From NCBI GenBank assembly GCA_037446115.1, contig JBBIJF010000043.1, positions 1-28,570 on the forward strand: a stretch of 28,570 nt of DNA, read 5' to 3'. This stretch comes from JANWXD01 sp037446115. Lineage in GTDB: Bacteria; Acidobacteriota; Terriglobia; Bryobacterales; Bryobacteraceae. The translations under genes were made by a program, and so were the position numbers. The first letter of the stretch is position 1. Each line of letters opens with the position of its first letter. Shown piece after piece: positions 17,927 to 23,340 of the stretch. Under the pieces are notes generated by a model. The model searched no databases. It worked only from the letters and a program-made list of their open reading frames with translations, and was not told the DNA's origin.

Positions 17927-19124
17927 CGGGCCGGCGCAAGGGATCGAACACCGTGACGGGATTCGAGGCCAGGGGATAGATGCGCATCAGGGGACCTTCG
18001 ATCTCGATCAAGAGGAAATGGCGCTCAGGCGCCCAGGCGGCGATGGAGGCCGCTTGCATCCGGGAGGTAACGTCGGAGGCGCGCAACTCGCCTCCGGCGC
18101 CGGTGATGACGTAACAGATCCCGCCGGTACGGGCATCGCACGTGCTCATCTGGAAATTGTGCTCGTGGCCGCTGAAGGCGACGGCGACGCCGTGCTGCTC
18201 AAACAGGCGCATGAGGTGCCGCAAAGATTCCGAACTGGCGCCGTGGCCCGGCCCGGCGTTGAAGGGCGGGTGGTGAAAATAGGGGATCTTCCAGGGGGCC
18301 TTGGACTGAGCCAGGGCCCGCTCAAGCCACCGATGCTGGTCGCCGCCTTCGCGATAGGCGGGCGCCGGCGGGCCGGCGGGCGTGTTCGAGCTCGTGTCGA
18401 GGGCGAAGAAATCGGCGAGGTCTCCGACGCTGAACTGGTAGTAGCGCGCGGGCCCTGGGGCGCCGGGGAAGAAGAAGTTGTCGAGGTAGACGGCAAGGTC
18501 GGCCCGGGATTCGCTTTCGTTGCCGTCGTGGTTGCCCAGGGTGGGGTAGAAGGGGATGTGGCGCAGCAGGGGCTCGTACGGCGCGAAGAATTTTCGCTCC
18601 CAGTCGCGGTCGCGGCTGCCGGAACGAATCCGAAACGGCAGCCAGTCGGCATAGATGTTATCGCCGGTGGTGAGCACGAAGCGGACCGGATTCGGAGAGG
18701 ACTGCCGCTCGGAAAAGGTCCGCCACATCGCCGCGGCGATCTCGTACTGGCCGCGGCTTGCGTTGCCGTAGTCGCCGATGACGAAGAATGCGAGCCGGTG
18801 GGTGCGAAGCGGCAGCGTGCGCAATGTGCCGCGACCGGCACTGCGCCCGTTGATGCGGACTTCGTACTCGTAGGAGCGGTCGGGCTCGAGCCCGTCAATT
18901 TCGATCCAGTTCCTGGAGGCTTGCAGAATGCGGCCCGCGAGGTGAACCTCGGCCTTTCCGAGCGGAGTGGAATCGCGTCCGATCGTGTTGCCGGACCCTT
19001 GGGTTGTGCCCCAGGCCAGCAGGGCGCGATCCGTGCCGATGCGGCCGACGTAGGTGTAGATCTTCTGGGGGGCGGCCGGGACCGAGGCGGTCAGAAGCGC
19101 CAGGAGGAGACGGCGACTCACCAT
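17793..19124 (-). CDS. Exported metallophosphoesterase (purple-acid-phosphatase-like)
   Basis: A 443-residue calcineurin-like phosphoesterase with a signal peptide (MVSRRLLLALLTASVPAAPQ). Residues about 22-105 resemble the fibronectin-like N-domain of purple acid phosphatases (WIEIDGLEPDRSYEYEVRI). The catalytic domain carries the full metal-ligand series: FVIGDYG (D118), LTTGDNIYAD (D155, N156), TLGNHDGN (N198, H199), FHHPPF (H284/H285) and SGHEHNF (319-323). Periplasmic or extracellular hydrolysis of phosphate esters is expected. The ATG overlaps the preceding gene's stop by 7 nt (ATGGTGA), so it is coupled to the kinase-like gene. About 45 Arg/Ala/Pro-rich residues at the C-terminus run antisense into the convergent kinase and look like an unselected extension. 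Confidence 0.88.
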   Translation of the reverse strand: MVSRRLLLALLTASVPAAPQKIYTYVGRIGTDRALLAWGTTQGSGNTIGRDSTPLGKAEVHLAGRILQASRNWIEIDGLEPDRSYEYEVRINGRSAGRGTLRTLPLRTHRLAFFVIGDYGNASRGQYEIAAAMWRTFSERQSSPNPVRFVLTTGDNIYADWLPFRIRSGSRDRDWERKFFAPYEPLLRHIPFYPTLGNHDGNESESRADLAVYLDNFFFPGAPGPARYYQFSVGDLADFFALDTSSNTPAGPPAPAYREGGDQHRWLERALAQSKAPWKIPYFHHPPFNAGPGHGASSESLRHLMRLFEQHGVAVAFSGHEHNFQMSTCDARTGGICYVITGAGGELRASDVTSRMQAASIAAWAPERHFLLIEIEGPLMRIYPLASNPVTVFDPLRRPVKTPLEVRLPEARRPASRRTAARSAPASLYPVRCGPPARRRARG

Positions 19125-20737
19125 GTGCGATCCAGACCCACCAGTTCGAAGCCGGAAGCGGTCTTGCGGAAGTATGCCGTCACGGTCTTGGACGGATCTT
19201 CGGCGCGGATCTGGGCGGCGAAGTACTCGCCCGGCGCTGCGGCCAGCGCTTCCGGCGGCACGGACGCTCCTTGTTCCCCTGCCAGCGGGATGTGCCGGCC
19301 GGCTTCGTTTTCGAAACGCGACCAGGCAATCGTGTACGTGCGTGGCGGATGGAAGCCGTGGCGGACCGCAAGGTCGTCGAAGACGAGCCGGCGCCCTTCG
19401 ATACGAATGTCGTCGAGGGGGAGCACGCGGGCAAAGTAGGTTCTTCCGATTTTGTCGCGGCGGCGGATCAGGCAGGTGGCGATCCAGTCTTCGGCGCGCG
19501 GGTCGGTGTATTGGCCCTTGCGCACCAGGGCGCGAATTTCTTCGTCCGTGAACCGCATGACCTGGCGCGCCGCCCAGAAGGTGTCGTCGGGCAGGCGATT
19601 TTCGAAGGCCGGGTTGCGGTATTCGGTCTTGTACCGCTCCGGATCGAAGATTGCGTATTCGAAGCGGCCCACGGCAGGGATTTCCGGGAAATGCGCTCTT
19701 GCCCAGCGCGGAACCCAGAGGCCGAGCGTCAACAATTGCAGTGCGGCGGGACGCCAGGCGAAGAGGCGCTCGTGGCCGGAGCGGGCGCTGTTGGGCTTGA
19801 CGGAGGCGCTGCCGAGGATGGAGCCGAAGTCTATCAGGTAGTGGCGGATGTAGCGGAGGCCGTTCTCTTCGATGAGGCTGTCGTAGGTGTTGATGGCGCG
19901 GGCGTCATCGTGGCCGAGCCAGGCGGCGAAAACGAACAGGCCGCGCAATTCCCGCCGGTGCTCATGGGGCACGATGTCGTTGGGATCGTCGCGGCGCGTG
20001 CCGTGGTAGCGGAACGGTCCGAGCTCCTCGCCGGGGATGCGGCGGCTGGCGACGGCGCGGATCCGCCCGTCGGGCAAGCGGGGCACGTCCAGCAGGATTT
20101 CTTCGACATCGCGCGCGGACATGGCGCGGCGCTTGCCTAAGGCGTCGGTGAAGACGGACCGGGGCGACACTTTGAGCTGGTCGCGGTGGAAATAGACCAA
20201 GTAATACTCGGGCACGTGGTAGCCGAGGGCGTAGAAAAAGGCCGAGCCGATGACGTCGGCGGCGGTGGCCATCTCCGGGTTGGTGTGCGGATCGAACTTG
20301 AGCCAGTAGCGCTCCCCGCGCGTGTCTTCGATGACGAGGCCGGGCGTGAGGCCTTCGGTCTTGGCTCGAAGCACGGTCCAGGGGCCGTCCATGGCCGGGG
20401 GATTTCCGGTATCGGGTCCGCGGACGAGCTCGTCGAGGCTCATCCGGCGCGCGCCGTGGCGGTTGACGTACCAGGCGCCGTCGGGTACCTCGCCGAGGGT
20501 GTTGACGCCTCGAGCCGGGATCCGGCGCCGGCGGGTGTGAGATTCACCGGGGGGCGCGAAGGTGTTGAGGAAGAAGTCGTAGTAGTCGCTCAGCTTTCGG
20601 AACTTTGCCTTTTCGACGCGAAGGGGCGGAGGCTCCTGGCGGATGGGGTCATCGGGGTAGAATTTGCGTGCGGCGGCCGGGGCTGCAAGGAAGGCGGCCG
20701 CCAGCGCGGCTAGAAGACGTTGTTGAACTTGAGCCAT
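19118..20737 (-). CDS. Exported protein with atypical (PI3K/HipA-like) kinase motifs
   Basis: A 539-residue protein that I cannot name. A signal peptide is clear (MAQVQQRLLAALAAAFLAAPAAARK). Three stretches are spaced as in atypical kinases: GERYWLKFDP with a candidate ATP-contacting lysine K147, WLGHDDARAINTYDS with a catalytic-loop-like D277/D278 and N283, and HYLIDFGSILGS with a DFG-like D303. The last closely resembles the HIDFG-ILG metal-binding loop of PI3/PI4-kinases, and HipA-type kinases use a related layout. No glycine-rich loop is obvious. A further 230 residues follow, rich in Arg/Tyr/Trp. The gene overlaps the upstream barrel gene by 28 bp and the downstream phosphatase by 7 bp, so the three are made together. 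Export is fairly sure; kinase function is inference. Confidence 0.6.
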   Translation of the reverse strand: MAQVQQRLLAALAAAFLAAPAAARKFYPDDPIRQEPPPLRVEKAKFRKLSDYYDFFLNTFAPPGESHTRRRRIPARGVNTLGEVPDGAWYVNRHGARRMSLDELVRGPDTGNPPAMDGPWTVLRAKTEGLTPGLVIEDTRGERYWLKFDPHTNPEMATAADVIGSAFFYALGYHVPEYYLVYFHRDQLKVSPRSVFTDALGKRRAMSARDVEEILLDVPRLPDGRIRAVASRRIPGEELGPFRYHGTRRDDPNDIVPHEHRRELRGLFVFAAWLGHDDARAINTYDSLIEENGLRYIRHYLIDFGSILGSASVKPNSARSGHERLFAWRPAALQLLTLGLWVPRWARAHFPEIPAVGRFEYAIFDPERYKTEYRNPAFENRLPDDTFWAARQVMRFTDEEIRALVRKGQYTDPRAEDWIATCLIRRRDKIGRTYFARVLPLDDIRIEGRRLVFDDLAVRHGFHPPRTYTIAWSRFENEAGRHIPLAGEQGASVPPEALAAAPGEYFAAQIRAEDPSKTVTAYFRKTASGFELVGLDRTW

Positions 20738-21933
20738 GCCTGGAACCCTTCGTGGCTGAAACCGACATCCACGCGGAGAAAGACGCTGTTGTTGACGTTG
20801 AAGCGGAGTCCGAAACCGGCGGAGGCTTCAAGGTCGTGCAGGTTCAACTGGGAGCGGCGGGGAAAGACCTTGCCGGCGTCGAAGAACAGGGCGGCGTCGA
20901 GTCCGCTGAAGGTCTCCCAGCGGTACTCGGCGTTCAGCACCAACATGTTGTCATCGTAGAAGCGGAAGGGACGGAAGCCGCGGAGGTCCTCGGAGCCGCC
21001 GAGTGTGGGCTGGAGATAGAAGGGCACCCTCTGGGCGCGTCCGGGGAAGGTGAGTGCGGACTTGGCGCGCAGGGCGATGACCCGCCGTTCGTTGAAGAAG
21101 GAGAGGTACTGCTGGGCTTCGAGGTCGAGGCGGCGGAAGGAATGGAGGCCGAGGGTGCGGTCCGAGTACCAGTTGTGGCGGATGAGGTAGTTGCCGCCGC
21201 GGCGCGGGCCGCCGGGGTGGTCGCGCCAGTCCAGTTGCGCGAAGAAGCCGCCGCGGAGGAAGTCGGACTGGCGGTCGATACCGGGGGCCAGGGCGGGCGG
21301 AAAGATGCGGTCGCTGGAAACGAAGCGCTTGTCCGCTCCGGGCCCGACGTTGACCTGGAGGTAGCCGAGGCTGCCTCCGAGGCTGAGGTGACGCCAGGGC
21401 CGCAGGCCCGCGGTGGCGTCGTAGGCGGTGTCTTCGAGGCGGAAGGCGCTGCGGCCGGTCTTGTGCGAGTCGGGTCCCGGGCCGTAGTAGTCAATGCGCG
21501 GATAGTTGCGGCGGACGGCGTAGAGGTCGAGGAAGGCGCGGCGGCGGGCCAGCTGCGGGAGGTTCAGTTCGAGGTCGAAGAGCTGGAATTTCCGCGTGGA
21601 GGCGCGGGCCGAGCCGCGGAAAAGGACGCGGCCGCCGGCGAGGTCCCGGCGCAGGTACTCGGGTCCGAGGGCGAAGCCGGAGCCGCTGGCGAGGCCGCCT
21701 AATTTGAGCCGGAAGCCTGCGATGCCGGCGGTGAAACGCTCGAGGATCTTTTTGTCCTTGATGTCGCGCAGGATGCGTTCCGGGCGGGAGGGCTCATCCG
21801 GCTGGAGGGTGGGGAGGCGGGCGCGGCGGGCGGCCTGGATTTCTTCGGCGCGTGTGGCGGGTTGCGGCTGCGCGAGCAGGTTCGGCATCGCCAGCGTCGA
21901 GGCGACGAGGAGTGACAACGCCCCCGCGCGCAT
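20710..21933 (-). CDS. Omp85-superfamily (BamA/TamA-like) outer-membrane barrel
   Basis: A 407-residue outer-membrane protein. A signal peptide (MRAGALSLLVASTLAMPNLLAQ) is followed by a linker of about 50 residues without recognisable POTRA domains, then alternating amphipathic beta strands. The Omp85 signature is visible near the C-terminus: TLGGSEDLRGFRPFRF, then NAEYRW and AALFFDAGKVF, and the protein ends in an aromatic residue (NNVF). This is the Bac_surface_Ag barrel, comparable with the C-terminal part of BamA or the barrel of patatin-like PlpD proteins. Lacking POTRA domains, it is unlikely to be a general assembly factor. It is the first gene of the unit and overlaps the kinase-like gene by 28 bp, so a dedicated transport or anchoring role for the two exported proteins is plausible. 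Confidence 0.82.
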   Translation of the reverse strand: MRAGALSLLVASTLAMPNLLAQPQPATRAEEIQAARRARLPTLQPDEPSRPERILRDIKDKKILERFTAGIAGFRLKLGGLASGSGFALGPEYLRRDLAGGRVLFRGSARASTRKFQLFDLELNLPQLARRRAFLDLYAVRRNYPRIDYYGPGPDSHKTGRSAFRLEDTAYDATAGLRPWRHLSLGGSLGYLQVNVGPGADKRFVSSDRIFPPALAPGIDRQSDFLRGGFFAQLDWRDHPGGPRRGGNYLIRHNWYSDRTLGLHSFRRLDLEAQQYLSFFNERRVIALRAKSALTFPGRAQRVPFYLQPTLGGSEDLRGFRPFRFYDDNMLVLNAEYRWETFSGLDAALFFDAGKVFPRRSQLNLHDLEASAGFGLRFNVNNSVFLRVDVGFSHEGFQAWLKFNNVF

Positions 21934-22153
21934 GCCTTCTCAGGGTAGCACGCGAAGGGAGGCGGGGCGGTTTGGATAAAGACCGTAGCGCGAGGTTCTG
22001 CGGCGGTGTTGAGGGGAGAAGCGCGGAGTTGATGGTGTCAACCAGGGTTGGGCGCTGAGGCGGCGGCAAGGAAGTCGCAAGGGTTCAATGTAAGGCCTCC
22101 GGCAGGGTGTAATCGTCACGGGGGTTGCGGGGCGGCTCGGCGGCCATGCCACC

Positions 22154-22195
22154 GGGTCCGAGCACAACCTTCCTCGGCAACTCCGGCTCGGACCC
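22154..22195 (-). terminator. Terminator-like hairpin after the defence operon
   Basis: GGGTCCGAGC (22154-22163) and GCTCGGACCC (22186-22195) are perfect 10-bp inverted arms with a 22-nt loop, beginning 1 nt after the TGA of the DUF499 remnant in the minus-strand direction. No T-run follows, so termination would be Rho-assisted or the hairpin protects the 3' end. The rest of 21934-22153 shows no gene and no convincing promoter for the barrel gene. Confidence 0.5.
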
Positions 22196-22196
22196 A

Positions 22197-22612
22197 TCAG
22201 GCGTCACGGATCTGCACCTTGTCGGCAAGCCCCAGGTCGTCCAGGATCTGACGGAGGTCCGACGTCAGGCTCCCCGCCAAGTCGCGGTTGACCGTCACGG
22301 AGAAGTCGACGCCGACCTTGAGGTCGGAACCCGACCGGAGCTTCGGCAGGACTTTCGTCCCCAGCCGATTCCACACCTCGGGTGGGATAGCACCGACGAG
22401 GCGGATGGTCTTCGTTTCAACCCCTGGGGGAGGCCCCTGGCCGGGTTGGGGCTCGGATGCGGGTCCGAGACCCGGCCCCGGAGGACTTGGTTGCAGTTTC
22501 GGCCCCGGGGCGGGCGCCGGGACACCCGCTCTCTGAGCGCCTGAGCTTTGGCCTTCGTCAGCAGAAACACTCCAGATTCAAAGGCGACCTCCTCAGGCGC
22601 GATGGGACAGCG
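22197..22612 (-). pseudogene. Frameshifted C-terminal remnant of a DUF499-type ATPase
   Basis: Reading the minus strand, one frame starts inside the HEPN gene's end and reads IAPEEVAFESGVFLLTKAKA. A second frame reads a Pro/Gly linker (PGQGPPPGVETK), then IRLVGAIPPEVWNRLGTKVL and a segment ending LRQILDDLGLADKVQIRDA with a TGA at 22197-22199. The two pieces join only if a 1-nt frameshift lies between about 22500 and 22550. This order (EEV-F-GV-LL-K, proline linker, PPE-W-RLGTK, short C-terminal beta domain) is what I recall for the C-terminus of DUF499 ATPases, neighbours of DUF1156 methylases in defence islands. The remaining several hundred residues are absent, replaced by MNT and HEPN genes. 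The coding trace is clear; the family name is from memory. Confidence 0.6.
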
Positions 22613-23012
22613 CCCGCTTCGGCAGCAGCGAGCGAATCTGCTTGCGCACCCGCCGGGCCAGGCTCACCGCCCGCCGGGCTTCAGCCAGCGGCACATCCCT
22701 CCAGCCCGGGTAGCGTGGCCCAACTGCGTACTCGGTCAGAAGCGCCTGCTCTTCCACGGTCAAGCTCAGCCGGGCGTTACTCGGCACTCGCGCGACCAAC
22801 TCTTCGATGTCGTGCGTCTTGGGAAAGGGTGTGCTCCGAAAGACCAGGTACGCCTTCAGGTATTTCTCAACGGATTGCTGCGCATGAAAGCATGTTGTTG
22901 CGGTAGGGCAGGAGCGGCCCAGTTTCAGAAGGTGGGCGGCCGTCTTAAGGTCCTCTTCGGCCTTAGCCACCCATTCCGCCACTACATGATCCGTGCTGTC
23001 AGCTTCGGGCAT
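22593..23012 (-). CDS. HEPN-domain protein (partner of MNT)
   Basis: A 139-residue all-alpha HEPN protein. The family core is clear: EWVAKAEEDLKTAAHLL, then CFHAQQSVEKYLKAYLV (41-57) and the PKTHDIEEL turn (64-72). Many HEPN toxins are metal-independent RNases using R-x4-6-H. Here the nearest arrangement is R59 to H67 (R-x7-H) without the H-x-Y of HepT-type toxins, so RNase activity is uncertain. The start lies within the MNT gene (14-bp overlap), the usual arrangement of MNT-HEPN pairs in which MNT neutralises HEPN. The C-terminal residues ALSHRA overlap, in another frame, the DUF499 remnant, suggesting that a rearrangement joined the two. Confidence 0.85.
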   Translation of the reverse strand: MPEADSTDHVVAEWVAKAEEDLKTAAHLLKLGRSCPTATTCFHAQQSVEKYLKAYLVFRSTPFPKTHDIEELVARVPSNARLSLTVEEQALLTEYAVGPRYPGWRDVPLAEARRAVSLARRVRKQIRSLLPKRALSHRA

Positions 23013-23340
23013 AAAGGACTTTCCCCTCCCGAACCGCCGGGTACTCGATGGTGCCTACCACGTCTTTGCGCCACGCAAAATCCTCAGGTGTGGTAATGAT
23101 GATGTCCTTGGGGATCCTGATATCGTGCAGCGCCACCCGAATTTCGACCTGTTTGTGGTGTTTCAGTCCCTTGAACGGCATCACCACCAGCAGGTCCACG
23201 TCGCTGTCCGGCCCCGCCTCGCCGCGGGCGTGCGATCCGAACAAAATCACGCGCTCGGGGTGAAACCGGCGCACGATTCGCCGCACCATTTTCTGGATTT
23301 CGCGCTCGATGTTGGGAGTTTTCCTGCGCATCTTGTTCAC
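22999..23340 (-). CDS. MNT-type minimal nucleotidyltransferase
   Basis: A 113-residue nucleotidyltransferase of the polymerase-beta superfamily. The active-site motif is complete: VILFGSHARGEAGPDSDVDLLVV (the GSH-R-G turn at 35-40 and catalytic D47/D49). In MntA-HepT type systems such an enzyme transfers AMP to the HEPN toxin and silences it. The GTG at 23340 overlaps the methyltransferase stop codon (GTGA); an ATG three codons later (23331) is an alternative start. The 3' end overlaps the HEPN gene by 14 bp. Translation is thus coupled along methyltransferase, MNT and HEPN, tying the pair to the defence operon. Confidence 0.88.
   Translation of the reverse strand: MNKMRRKTPNIEREIQKMVRRIVRRFHPERVILFGSHARGEAGPDSDVDLLVVMPFKGLKHHKQVEIRVALHDIRIPKDIIITTPEDFAWRKDVVGTIEYPAVREGKVLYARS

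Noticed and set aside
20605..21702. Glu/Val/Gly-rich plus-strand frame opposite the barrel gene
   Set aside because: It mirrors codon bias of the outer-membrane barrel on the minus strand and has no motif or ribosome-binding site.
22028..22042. TTGACA on the minus strand (22036-22041) within GTTGA-TGGTG-TCAAC, as promoter or operator of the barrel operon
   Set aside because: No -10 box at 16-18 nt spacing, and 5-bp arms are expected by chance.
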